Below are positions 43,172-51,648 of a stretch of DNA of 64,000 bases, piece after piece. The DNA comes from Vreelandella neptunia. Lineage in GTDB: Bacteria > Pseudomonadota > Gammaproteobacteria > Pseudomonadales > Halomonadaceae. The position numbers and the translations under genes are program-made. How positions within the stretch are numbered: the stretch's first letter is position 1; each line of letters starts with the position of its first letter. The notes under the pieces are model-generated. The model was given only the letters and a program-made list of their open reading frames with translations, made no database searches and was not told where the DNA came from. Where the stretch lies: contig NZ_CP140255.1 in assembly GCF_034479615.1 (NCBI RefSeq), positions 2,790,001 to 2,854,000 of the forward strand, read 5' to 3'.

Positions 43172-43885
43172 ATGAATTTGATTCTGCTCGATCCCAACGA
43201 TCTCACCGACGATGGCCACGCCTGCATCACCGATCCACGTCGACTAGCACACCTTCACGATGTCCACCGCGCGGTGCCCGGCGACCTGCTCACCGTGGGT
43301 GTGCAAGGCGGCGCGATGGGTAAGGCGATGCTAAAAGAGCTCACCACTGAGCGCGCGTATTTTCAACTTGAAAACCTTGACGAGCCACCGCCGCCGCCAT
43401 TACCCGTACATTTGGTATTAGCACTGCCCCGCCCCCGTATGTTAGCGCGTACGTTAGAGCATGTGACGGCACTAGGCGTCAAAGAGATCACCCTGCTACA
43501 TACTAAACGGGTTGAGAAGAGCTATTGGCAGTCCCCTGAGTTACGCCCGGATAAAATCCACCAGCACTTGGTACTCGGCTTAGAGCAAGCTCGCGATACC
43601 CAGCTACCATCGGTCACCCTTAGCAAAGGCTTTCGTCCTTTTTTGGAGCAGCAACTGCCTGGCTTACTCGGTGCACGTCGCGGACTGGTAGCCCATCCTG
43701 GCATGCCCAACGCCTGCCCAAGAGACATAAGTGAACCTACCCTACTCTTGGTAGGCCCAGAGGGCGGCTTTATTGCTTGGGAGGTAGAGCAACTAATGCT
43801 AGCAGGCTGCGAGGGCATGCATCTTGGCCCGCGCATTCTACGCGTTGAAACAGCCGTGACCGCGCTTCTATCACGGCTGTTTTGA
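43172..43885 (+). CDS. rsmE: 16S rRNA m3U1498 methyltransferase
   Basis: A 237-residue SPOUT methyltransferase. The N-terminal PUA-like domain (HLHDVHRAVPGDLLTV) precedes the SPOUT core, with GPEGGFIAWEVEQL and LGPRILRVETAVTALL forming the trefoil knot and SAM site. It modifies U1498 in the decoding region. It converges on the RloA-like gene with a 19-base gap. Confidence 0.93.
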   Translation: MNLILLDPNDLTDDGHACITDPRRLAHLHDVHRAVPGDLLTVGVQGGAMGKAMLKELTTERAYFQLENLDEPPPPPLPVHLVLALPRPRMLARTLEHVTALGVKEITLLHTKRVEKSYWQSPELRPDKIHQHLVLGLEQARDTQLPSVTLSKGFRPFLEQQLPGLLGARRGLVAHPGMPNACPRDISEPTLLLVGPEGGFIAWEVEQLMLAGCEGMHLGPRILRVETAVTALLSRLF

Positions 43886-43904
43886 GCGTTTCTCGATATG
43901 AAAT

Positions 43905-44459
43905 TTAGGACTGTTCATCTTCCGGGTCATGGGGAACAACGGTGGCGTTTTCCCCACACTCGGGCTCCTGCAAGAAGGTTTCACGCACATCCAGCAAGCC
44001 AAGGTGGCTAATGGTACGGCGCCCCAGCAGCAGCGGGTAGTTCATCTCTTCACGGTCGCGTAGGCTAAACTGCTCTTCGTAAATGGTATCGCCCATACAA
44101 ACTTCCAGCAGCACCACAGGACGCTCGTCACGGCCGCCTGCTCCGCGAACAGCCAATTCTCGATAAAGCGGCCGCTCAATTTGGTCGCTGAATACTTCTC
44201 CACTTCCTTGATCTTCAAGCTTCAAACGAAAGCGCACCCACTCCTCGTCATCCTGCTCGAACATCTCTATATCGCGGGCGTCTAGTGAGGAGGTTAATGC
44301 TCCGCTATCAAGCTTGGCTTTTACCTCGATATCCCAGGGTTGCAGGGTAGCTTTTTCAACCCAGCCGAATACCTGATCATCATCTGCCATTGTCGTGGGA
44401 GCAGACAGCATGGCTCCTAACACCACACTGCTAAGAAACATCTTACCCATCAATTGCAT
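43905..44459 (-). CDS. Retropepsin-like / ATP-dependent zinc protease family protein
   Basis: A 184-residue exported protein. There is a signal peptide (about residues 1-25), then the conserved VEVKAKLDSGALTSSLDA, whose DSGA is the aspartic-peptidase-like motif, and YPLLLGRRTI late. It belongs to PF05618 (RimK-associated or RloA-type proteins); proteolysis is predicted rather than proven. The ATG at 44459 has AAGGA six bases upstream. It follows mltB with a 39-base gap. Confidence 0.8.
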   Translation of the reverse strand: MQLMGKMFLSSVVLGAMLSAPTTMADDDQVFGWVEKATLQPWDIEVKAKLDSGALTSSLDARDIEMFEQDDEEWVRFRLKLEDQGSGEVFSDQIERPLYRELAVRGAGGRDERPVVLLEVCMGDTIYEEQFSLRDREEMNYPLLLGRRTISHLGLLDVRETFLQEPECGENATVVPHDPEDEQS

Positions 44460-44498
44460 AACGTCATCCTTGGAAAGTAGAAGCAACTTTAATACTGC

Positions 44499-45770
44499 TT
44501 ACTGCGAACGCTGACGCAACTGTTCGAGCAGTTCCTGGGTCGCAAACCCATCCGGTATTAACCCTTGATCACGCTGAAAGTTCCGCAGGCCTTGCCGAGT
44601 GTTGGGCCCCATCACGCCGTCCGCGCCACCTACTGAGTATCCTACCCGGTTCAATGCGCGCTGAAGTTCTTGCACATCGTCTCGGGTGAGTGGCGCTTGA
44701 TCACGCGGCCAGCTGTGCTGAATCCCTTCGCGTCCGGCGATCGCATCGCCTAAAGTCGCGACGGCTAGCGCATAACTGGTGGCGTTGTTATAGCGCAAGA
44801 TCGCACGGAAATTAGCGCCTACCAAAAATGCAGGGCCATTAGCGCCAGCGGGTATCACAATGGCGGCGCTATCAAAGTTCGGCAATTCGCCCTGCTGCGC
44901 CTGTACGCCTTGGTTACGCCACTCGGCACTGCTGCGCCGCTCAGTCTGGGCGTAATCAAACCCTTCGGGCAGGCGTACCTCAACCCCCCAGGGCTGACCG
45001 CTTTGCCATCCTGCTCGGTCAAGATAGTTGGCCGTTGACGCCATGACATCGGGAATGCTGTCCCAGATATCGCGTCGACCATCGCCGTCGCCATCGACGG
45101 CATAGGCTTCGAAGCTACTGGGAATAAACTGAGTATGGCCCATCGCCCCAGCCCATGAGCCCTTCATGTCTTCAGCGGCGATATCACCTTGATCAATAAT
45201 ACGTAATGCCGCGAGCAGTTCACCTCGGGCAAAGTCACGGCGTCGGCCATCGTAAGCCAGCGTGGCAAGGGACTCCAAGGTCGAAAAATCACCAAAATTA
45301 CTGCCGTAGTTACTTTCAATGCCCCAGATGGCGACGATTATCTCGGCTGGCACCCCATAGCGCTGCTCCATTTGCTGCGCGGTATTACGGTGATCAGCCA
45401 GCTTTTCTTGACCGTTAGTAATGCGCGTGGAGGACACCGCGGTATCCAGATACTCCCAAATAGGCCGGACAAATTCGGGCTGGTAGCCGTCGAGTTCAAT
45501 CACTCGTTCACGGTAGCGAACGCCATCCAGCGCTTTATTCAGTGTCGCTTCGCTGATCCCTTGTCCAGCAGCGTACTGGCGAAAATCTCGAAGCCATTGT
45601 TGGAAATTAGCGTAGCTAACCTCAGTGGCAGCCTGGGTGTCTACTTCTGACATCAGTTGAGGGTTCGCTTGCACCCGACCACTGCACAGTGCCAGCGCAC
45701 CCACGGCAAGTAAAAACGTTGCATACAAAGCAGAACGCCTGCTTGCTGACCCATTAACTTTCAAAGACAT
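44499..45770 (-). CDS. mltB: Lytic murein transglycosylase, MltB family, with peptidoglycan-binding domain
   Basis: A 423-residue periplasmic enzyme. The signal peptide ends near VQA-NPQ; the SLT_2 domain covers about residues 40-340, with catalytic Glu in AIWGIESNYG and MGHTQFIPSS. A C-terminal PG_binding_1 domain (ELQRALNRVGYSVGGADGVMG) follows, which E. coli MltB lacks, so this is the longer MltB-type subgroup. There is no lipobox Cys, so it is soluble. GAGAG lies upstream of the ATG at 45770. Confidence 0.85.
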   Translation of the reverse strand: MSLKVNGSASRRSALYATFLLAVGALALCSGRVQANPQLMSEVDTQAATEVSYANFQQWLRDFRQYAAGQGISEATLNKALDGVRYRERVIELDGYQPEFVRPIWEYLDTAVSSTRITNGQEKLADHRNTAQQMEQRYGVPAEIIVAIWGIESNYGSNFGDFSTLESLATLAYDGRRRDFARGELLAALRIIDQGDIAAEDMKGSWAGAMGHTQFIPSSFEAYAVDGDGDGRRDIWDSIPDVMASTANYLDRAGWQSGQPWGVEVRLPEGFDYAQTERRSSAEWRNQGVQAQQGELPNFDSAAIVIPAGANGPAFLVGANFRAILRYNNATSYALAVATLGDAIAGREGIQHSWPRDQAPLTRDDVQELQRALNRVGYSVGGADGVMGPNTRQGLRNFQRDQGLIPDGFATQELLEQLRQRSQ

Positions 45771-45838
45771 AGCATCATTCTCTCGGCAATCCATGGCATT
45801 GGCATGATAATGGCCCAGAAAAGCAGCGGATACTAGCC

Positions 45839-46285
45839 TTACCCATTCAGGCGCACTAAAACAACAACATGTAATAGCACCACTACGACAGTAAGAAAGC
45901 CACGCAGTACCGGATACCAGCTGGGAAAGCCATCCCGACCTGCACGACTAAAATCGTAGCCACCCATCAGAATAAACCCAGCCAGCAGTACCCAAAGTCC
46001 AGCGCCAACATTAAGCAGCAGTGCAGGCCATGCGATTAAGCTCGGTAGCATGGCTAAAAGTAATCGCCAGCGGCTGCTGGGTTGAAGTACATGCAATGCA
46101 CTTCCCCAGTGCGCACCGCCCAAGAACGATAAAATAACAGCGCTATAGTAAACAAAACCATTAATAGCGGTTGCCTGCCATCCTAATGGCGCTGACCATG
46201 CCAGTACGCCGCCTGTGATAAATGGAATGAGCCCAGCAAGTCCAAGACTCCACGACAGGCGGCGCTCGCTAATCCCCAACATCAT
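45839..46285 (-). CDS. DUF3429 membrane protein
   Basis: A 148-residue protein with about four to five membrane spans and the family signature YYSAVILSFLGGAHWGSAL. The start overlaps the cryptochrome stop by four bases (ATGA), so it is coupled to the photolyase family gene. The family function is unknown; the neighbourhood hints at light or oxidative-stress physiology. Confidence 0.8.
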   Translation of the reverse strand: MMLGISERRLSWSLGLAGLIPFITGGVLAWSAPLGWQATAINGFVYYSAVILSFLGGAHWGSALHVLQPSSRWRLLLAMLPSLIAWPALLLNVGAGLWVLLAGFILMGGYDFSRAGRDGFPSWYPVLRGFLTVVVVLLHVVVLVRLNG

Positions 46286-47739
46286 AGCGTCTTAGCCCTT
46301 AAATCAACGTCATGACTACTCATTTCATCGATTTCTTGCACTTCTAAGCTCGGAATCAGCCAGCGCTCCCACTGCTCGGGCTCAACGCAGGGAGGCTTAA
46401 ACGCCGTGGGGTCTACACGCCAAGGTTGATGACGCGCTAAACCATGAGGAAGCTTTTCAAGCGGCTTAAGCCAATGAGCAACATAAAGCCCCTGGGGATC
46501 GTAATGCCCTGCCTGCTTTAATACGTTAAAATAGCGATCCTGACGTGGATCACGTCCGATACCAGCAATATAGCGCCAATTGCCCCAGTTGCTGGCCACG
46601 TCATAATCAATCAGACAGTGCTCAAACCATAACGCCCCCAAACGCCAATCTACCTTTAAGTCTTTAACTAAAAAGCTGGCCACGTTTTGCCGGGCACGAT
46701 TGGATAGCCACCCAGTGTGACGAAGTTCCAGCATAGCGGCATCTACAAACGGCAGCCCCGTCGTGCCGTTACGCCAGGCATCGAAAACGGCACACGGCTT
46801 GTCAGTCTGGCGGGAGCCAAACATTTGCTCACCTTCCAACTGAGCGGCGCGAATAAAATACTCCCGCCAGAGTAGCTCGAAGGTAATCCAGTAGCTCGAT
46901 TCATTACTGCCATTTTCCGCTTCCCACGCCTTCACCGCGTCATTGACTTGGCGAGCCGACAGGCATCCACGCGCCAGCCAAGGTGAGACTCGGGTTGAAA
47001 AATTAGCTCCCAATAGCCCGTTGCGGGTCTTCTTGTAGGTTTCACCGCCCTGTTGACGCCACAAGTAATCTTTCAGGCGCCCATGTGCTGCTGACTCTCC
47101 TCCCCGATAGGCATAACCTTGACGAGAATCGGGATGCCAAGTAGCGCTCTGCTCACAGACCGCTTTGAGCGGCGGAAATCCTCTTGCCGCTTCCGGCCAG
47201 GGAGGCAGCGTTACAGGGGCGCAGCGGCTGACTGGGACAGTACATTCATGCTCCACGCTACGCCTAAAGCAAGAAAAGCTCGCAGGTAACGCTTCGCACT
47301 CAAAAGGTAATGACTGCCGATCAATGAGTCGTCCACTCTCTATGCACTCGAGTGCCGTCTGACTGGGTAAGCCTTGCTGAACCGCCTGAATATGCGCAGT
47401 TTCATCAACTCCTGCATGGTCAGCAACGCGTACCTGTCTTGCGTTTAGCGTTGAAGCCAGTTCAATCACCACATCGCTGGGCTTACCAATCCGTACCAGC
47501 AGGTCGCTGCCGCGCTTTAGAAGCTCACCGCGTAGCTCCATTAAGCTTTGCCATAAAAAGCGCAAGCGCGCAGGCCCGATGCGCGGTGTCGATTCACCAT
47601 CAAACAATGGATATAACCACTGCTCGTCTAACACATAGAGACACAGCAGAAAGCTAGGGGGAGAAGCGAAATGCAAAAGAGGATTGTCAGCAATGCGCAG
47701 ATCATCTTGCAACCAGACAATATCAATCGTGCTGTACAT
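46282..47739 (-). CDS. Cryptochrome DASH
   Basis: A 485-residue photolyase/cryptochrome family protein. The N-terminal photolyase domain starts IDIVWLQDDLRIADNPLL; the FAD-binding part carries TYKKTRNGLLGANFSTRVSP and later GWLSNRARQNVASFLVKDL, DYDVASNWGNW and DPQGLYVAHWL, all typical of the DASH group. DASH enzymes repair cyclobutane dimers in single-stranded DNA and bind FAD and a folate antenna. The ATG at 47739 has a perfect AAGGAGG; the frame is open upstream to 47874, inside the DUF2256 gene. Confidence 0.9.
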   Translation of the reverse strand: MYSTIDIVWLQDDLRIADNPLLHFASPPSFLLCLYVLDEQWLYPLFDGESTPRIGPARLRFLWQSLMELRGELLKRGSDLLVRIGKPSDVVIELASTLNARQVRVADHAGVDETAHIQAVQQGLPSQTALECIESGRLIDRQSLPFECEALPASFSCFRRSVEHECTVPVSRCAPVTLPPWPEAARGFPPLKAVCEQSATWHPDSRQGYAYRGGESAAHGRLKDYLWRQQGGETYKKTRNGLLGANFSTRVSPWLARGCLSARQVNDAVKAWEAENGSNESSYWITFELLWREYFIRAAQLEGEQMFGSRQTDKPCAVFDAWRNGTTGLPFVDAAMLELRHTGWLSNRARQNVASFLVKDLKVDWRLGALWFEHCLIDYDVASNWGNWRYIAGIGRDPRQDRYFNVLKQAGHYDPQGLYVAHWLKPLEKLPHGLARHQPWRVDPTAFKPPCVEPEQWERWLIPSLEVQEIDEMSSHDVDLRAKTL

Positions 47740-47908
47740 GCTTGTGCCTCCTTGAGGTGCTTTGATGCCCTGACTGCCTAGCACTACGGCGGCACCGCTC
47801 GCTGCAGTAGCGCACCTCGTCCCAGCAGCGCGCCCATTTTTTCCGCCAGTCAAAAGGCCGCTGACAATGAGCACAAATTTTCTGCGGGAGATGTTGTTTG
47901 CGTCGCAT
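47723..47908 (-). CDS. DUF2256 family zinc-ribbon-like protein
   Basis: A 61-residue protein with CAHCQRPFDWRKKW and YCSERCRR, four cysteines in a CxxC...CxxxC layout. The DUF2256 family often sits next to photolyases/cryptochromes, as here: its stop lies inside the start region of the DASH gene (17-base overlap). The function is unknown. The ATG at 47908 is preferred to the GTG at 47914. Confidence 0.82.
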   Translation of the reverse strand: MRRKQHLPQKICAHCQRPFDWRKKWARCWDEVRYCSERCRRSARQSGHQSTSRRHKHVQHD

Positions 47909-47965
47909 GGTCACGGTTGATCACACTGTCCGCTTGGCTTGGTTTAAAACATGAACACATTATCT

Positions 47966-48001
47966 TATACAGTACAATTATTGTACATTATTTTATTATA
48001 C
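47966..48001 (-). promoter_or_regulatory. Palindromic promoter region ahead of DUF2256-cry
   Basis: GTACAAT-T-ATTGTAC (47972-47986) is a perfect inverted repeat in an AT-rich patch, flanked by TATAC at 47966-47970 and 47997-48001. It lies about 65-95 bases upstream of the DUF2256 start, with TATAAT-like words on the minus strand. A regulator binding site is inferred. Confidence 0.4.
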
Positions 48002-48057
48002 ACACTTTGCTTTGGTTGAACTCATTAGACATGTTTTTGGCATGCCTGCCCCAGACG

Positions 48058-48080
48058 CAAAAAAGCCACCCGAAGGTGGC
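48058..48080 (-). terminator. Terminator of the mnh operon
   Basis: On the minus strand GCCACC-TTCG-GGTGGC is followed by TTTTTT. The very stable UUCG tetraloop and T-run make a standard terminator, 37 bases after the mnhG stop codon. Confidence 0.88.
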
Positions 48081-48116
48081 TCAATAGTGGTCGACAAAGC
48101 AGCGGAGGCCGCAAGG

Positions 48117-48521
48117 CTAGTCCGGATCCGTCTCGCGGGGTTGGCGCTTGGCGTTTTCCTGGGTCTCCAGGCCGCTTTTAAGCTCATGGGTTAAGGGATC
48201 ATAGTTCGGGCGTAACTCATCCTTTACGGTACCGCTCCACAGCTTGGAGCCAACAAAGTACCCGGCACGGCCAATCACGTGGGCCGCCACGGGGGCGGTC
48301 ATCAGGATAAAAACGATGATGGCAAATGAGCGGGCCACGATTCCCACTTCTGCAAAGTGCATAGCAGCTGCCAACATAATTAAGATAACGCCTAACGCCG
48401 CAGCCTTGGTGGTGGCATGCATACGCGTTAACAAATCGGGCAGCCGTAGCAATCCAACGGAGGCAAGTAGCATAAACAGCGCGCCACCGATAATTAATGC
48501 GCCCTTTATGAAATCAATCAT
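48117..48521 (-). CDS. mnhG: Na+/H+ antiporter subunit G (Mrp/Mnh)
   Basis: A 134-residue membrane protein of the PhaG/MnhG/MrpG family with three spans and the conserved GLLRLPDLLTRMHATTKAA. The ATG at 48521 has GGGAGG eight bases upstream and overlaps the mnhF stop by eight bases; the frame is open to 48560. The charged C-terminal tail is longer than usual. It is last of the seven antiporter genes. Confidence 0.9.
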   Translation of the reverse strand: MIDFIKGALIIGGALFMLLASVGLLRLPDLLTRMHATTKAAALGVILIMLAAAMHFAEVGIVARSFAIIVFILMTAPVAAHVIGRAGYFVGSKLWSGTVKDELRPNYDPLTHELKSGLETQENAKRQPRETDPD

Positions 48522-48783
48522 CCCGCGGGCCTCCCCTTTCCAAAAAGCGCGCAAACGCAATGGCTGCCAAGAACCCCATTAGAGCAATCACAATGGCGGC
48601 ATCCAGAAAACTAGCTACATCCGACTTAATCGCATAAACCCCAACTAGCCCCACTACGGTGGTGGAAAAAAGCTCTAAAGCCACGACGCGGTCAGGCAGA
48701 CTCGGGCCACGCACTACGCGAACGAAGGTGAGGATCAGCGCCACGCTCATAATCACCTGGCTGATAAGAATAACGGTATCCAT
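48514..48783 (-). CDS. mnhF: Na+/H+ antiporter subunit F (Mrp/Mnh)
   Basis: An 89-residue three-span protein of the MrpF family (RVVRGPSLPDRVVALE, then YAIKSDVASFLDAAIVIALMGFLA). It abuts mnhE (shared base at 48783) and overlaps mnhG. MrpF is a small structural subunit of the complex. Confidence 0.9.
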   Translation of the reverse strand: MDTVILISQVIMSVALILTFVRVVRGPSLPDRVVALELFSTTVVGLVGVYAIKSDVASFLDAAIVIALMGFLAAIAFARFLERGGPRDD

Positions 48784-49256
48784 TAGCGAAACAGCTCCAA
48801 AGCCCGGTGCTCCATCTCTTTTAAATTGCGCCGCAGCTCTTCCTCGTTGTCTAAAAACATCGCATGGATATACAGCACCTTACGATCATCCGACACATCC
48901 AGGCTCAGCGTGCCGGGTGTCAACGAAATGAGATTAGCCACCATGGTAATTTCCATTTCGGTGCGTGCAGAAAGCGGCATCGCAATGACCCCAGGCTTCA
49001 TATGCCAAGGAGGAGTGACAATATCAAAGGCGACACGCAAGTTGGCTTGAACAAGCTCTTTTAGAAAAAAACCAACAAAGCCGATAAAACGCGGTACACG
49101 CGCCGGATAGCCTTTTAGAGCGTCAAGCTGGGGTTCGATGAGTATCAGCGTGATGTAGCCAAATATTAGCCCGACAAGGAGGTTTAAGCCGCTAAAATCA
49201 CCGCTTAACAGTACCCAAGCAAGGCCTAGCAGTAGGTTCCAAATGGCTCCCGTCAT
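48783..49256 (-). CDS. mnhE: Na+/H+ antiporter subunit E (Mrp/Mnh)
   Basis: A 157-residue protein of the MrpE family: two or three N-terminal spans, then a cytoplasmic domain with NLISLTPGTLSLDVSDD. The start overlaps the mnhD stop by four bases. Confidence 0.9.
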   Translation of the reverse strand: MTGAIWNLLLGLAWVLLSGDFSGLNLLVGLIFGYITLILIEPQLDALKGYPARVPRFIGFVGFFLKELVQANLRVAFDIVTPPWHMKPGVIAMPLSARTEMEITMVANLISLTPGTLSLDVSDDRKVLYIHAMFLDNEEELRRNLKEMEHRALELFR

Positions 49257-50854
49257 CGCGCTGCCTCCCCGGCGTCCGCCTCAGATTGATCTTCCGCCCC
49301 CGTTGGCTGCAGCAGCACGTCGTCTGCACTGGCTGAAGCACCCAATACGGCTTCGATATACCCCGAGGGTTCAAACAGTTGATCACCAATACCCATCATC
49401 ACCCACATAATTGGCTCTGCAAGCACACCAATGAGCAGAGAAAATAACGCCAACACCATAACGGGCAAATACATCATCCACAGGCTGGGCTTTAACAACC
49501 GACCGTCATCGCCAGTGGGTGTGGCGGTCTCTGGCACGTGATTATCTTCGGGTAACGACTTCCAAAACACTTCATTCCAAATTTTCACCATGGAATAGAG
49601 CGTCATTAATCCCACCGCCAGAGCAATACCGGTCACCACATAGGCTTCAACTTCCAGGCCCGCACGCACTATCACGAATTTGGCAAAAAAGCCTGACAGG
49701 GGCGGTATCCCCGCCAGCGAGAAGGCAGAAAGAAAGAAGGCAACCGCCAACCAAGGCCGCTCACGGTACAAGCCACCCATTTTTTTAAGCTGGTAGGTTC
49801 CCTGCAAACGGTGGGTGATACCACTGATCAAGAAGAGATTGGTCTTCACCACCATGTTATGCACGATGGCAAACACGCCACCGGCGATCGCCAAAGGGGT
49901 GTAAAGGGCTAAGCCTAAGATCATATAGCCAATCTGGCTGACGATATGAAATGACAATATTCGCCTAAATTCGTGCTGGGCGGCGGCACCGAGCACCCCT
50001 GTTACCATGGTGAAGGCAGCGCCCCAGAACATAATCTCCTGTAAATAGCCCATGGTTTGATCAAACATCAGGGTGAAGACACGGAACATCGCATACACAC
50101 CCACCTTGGTGAGCAAACCGGCAAACAGCGCCGAAACAGCGACCGGTGGGGTGTGATAAGAGGCTGGCAGCCAGAAAAACAGCGGAAAGGCGGCGGCTTT
50201 GATACCAAAGGCCACCATAAACATAACCGCCAACACTTCCACCATGCCGGTGTGCTCTGCTTCATCCATGCGCAGCGCAATGTCGGCCATGTTGAGTGTA
50301 CCCACCATGCCATACAGCAGCCCCACTGCGGTTAGGAAGATGACCGATGCCAACAGGTTCAAGGTGACGTACTTAATCGCCCCTTCCATCTGCGCGCGCT
50401 CTCCCCCCAGGATCAGCAGCGCAAAAGAGGCCACCAGCATTACCTCAAACCATACATAGAGGTTAAAGATATCGCCGGTTAAGAAGGCCCCCATCACCCC
50501 GGCGAGCAACAGGTGCATTAACGGATAGTAGCCAAATTTTTCATGACCGCGGCCAGTGGTGGCCAGCGAATAAACCCCCATCGCCAAACCGATAATCGCG
50601 GTCATCAATACCATCACCGCACTTAACAGATCGGCGATTAAGGTAATCCCAAAGGGAGCTGGCCAGCTACCCATTTGCATGGTGACATAGCCATCTGACA
50701 AGGTAGATACAAACAGCCAAAGGCTAACAATCAGCAGTGCAACATTGCCTGCCACCGCCAAAAAGCGCTGCATGGGACGCGAGCGCCAAAACAATAAGGA
50801 GACGGCCCCGGTCAGCAGGGGCAAGAGGACGGGAAGTGCAACTTCAGGCCTCAC
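49253..50854 (-). CDS. mnhD: Na+/H+ antiporter subunit D (Mrp/Mnh)
   Basis: A 533-residue protein, homologous to complex I subunits NuoM/N, with about 14 spans. The conserved glutamate of the proton path is in [13 protein letters not shown], and the lysine in [19 protein letters not shown]. It overlaps mnhC and mnhE by four bases each. With MnhA it forms the ion-translocating core. Confidence 0.92.
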   Translation of the reverse strand: MRPEVALPVLLPLLTGAVSLLFWRSRPMQRFLAVAGNVALLIVSLWLFVSTLSDGYVTMQMGSWPAPFGITLIADLLSAVMVLMTAIIGLAMGVYSLATTGRGHEKFGYYPLMHLLLAGVMGAFLTGDIFNLYVWFEVMLVASFALLILGGERAQMEGAIKYVTLNLLASVIFLTAVGLLYGMVGTLNMADIALRMDEAEHTGMVEVLAVMFMVAFGIKAAAFPLFFWLPASYHTPPVAVSALFAGLLTKVGVYAMFRVFTLMFDQTMGYLQEIMFWGAAFTMVTGVLGAAAQHEFRRILSFHIVSQIGYMILGLALYTPLAIAGGVFAIVHNMVVKTNLFLISGITHRLQGTYQLKKMGGLYRERPWLAVAFFLSAFSLAGIPPLSGFFAKFVIVRAGLEVEAYVVTGIALAVGLMTLYSMVKIWNEVFWKSLPEDNHVPETATPTGDDGRLLKPSLWMMYLPVMVLALFSLLIGVLAEPIMWVMMGIGDQLFEPSGYIEAVLGASASADDVLLQPTGAEDQSEADAGEAAR

Positions 50855-51198
50855 GTATCAGTATCCTTCATCTTATCGAGATCATCAGCCTTAACGACTT
50901 CGTAGGCGCGTCGAATCAGTACCACGGCAAAGGCAAGTACCCCAAAGGCAATCACAATGGCTGTTAGCACAACCGCTTGAGGCAAGGGGTCGGCTACCCC
51001 GCTGGGCGGCAGCATCATGCCTTCTGCAATCAGTGGCGGCACACCCCGGGTCATGCCTGCGGTGGTAAAAATCAGTAAATTGGCGGCGTTCGAGAGCAGC
51101 ATTAAGCCAATCACCAGCTTAACGATAGAGCGGCGCAGCATCATAAAAATAGCCGCCGCATAAAGTAGACCTATCGCCACTGCCATTAAGGGTTCCAT
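50851..51198 (-). CDS. mnhC: Na+/H+ antiporter subunit C (Mrp/Mnh)
   Basis: A 115-residue NuoK-like protein with three spans and the typical [14 protein letters not shown] and [17 protein letters not shown] segments. It starts 18 bases after mnhB and overlaps mnhD by four bases. Confidence 0.92.
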   Translation of the reverse strand: MEPLMAVAIGLLYAAAIFMMLRRSIVKLVIGLMLLSNAANLLIFTTAGMTRGVPPLIAEGMMLPPSGVADPLPQAVVLTAIVIAFGVLAFAVVLIRRAYEVVKADDLDKMKDTDT

Positions 51199-51216
51199 GC
51201 TGTCTCTCCTGTTAAC

Positions 51217-51648
51217 TCAAGGTTCATCCTTATCAACTTCCATCAGCGTCATCACCATCCCAGTGACCGAGCCCAACACGGCGAAATAAACGCCAATATC
51301 AAAAATCAGCGGCGTGGAGGCTTTAAAGTCAATAACCGGGATAGTCCACCACTGGGCGGTCAGAAATGGCTGCCCCATAAACCAGGCCGGCACTACCGAG
51401 ATCATCCCCAGTAGCAAGCCAACACCGATCAAATCGCGAGGGTCGACCATCCGCAGCACTTCTTTAGTGGCACTAACGCCAAAGGCAAACAGATAGAGCG
51501 TAAAGGCCCCCGCTGCAACCAAGCCGGCAATAAACCCTCCGCCTGGCTCGTCATGCCCGCGCAGCAGTAAGAAAATAGAAAACATCAACTGCAGCGGCAT
51601 TAAAAACCGTGCGGCGGTATTGAGAATAATCGTGCCTGACTTAACCAT
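51217..51648 (-). CDS. mnhB: Na+/H+ antiporter subunit B (Mrp/Mnh)
   Basis: A 143-residue protein with four spans; [17 protein letters not shown] is the MrpB hallmark. The start overlaps the mnhA stop by eight bases. Because mnhA itself carries a related C-terminal domain, both copies of this module are present, as in seven-gene group 1 Mrp operons. Confidence 0.92.
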   Translation of the reverse strand: MVKSGTIILNTAARFLMPLQLMFSIFLLLRGHDEPGGGFIAGLVAAGAFTLYLFAFGVSATKEVLRMVDPRDLIGVGLLLGMISVVPAWFMGQPFLTAQWWTIPVIDFKASTPLIFDIGVYFAVLGSVTGMVMTLMEVDKDEP

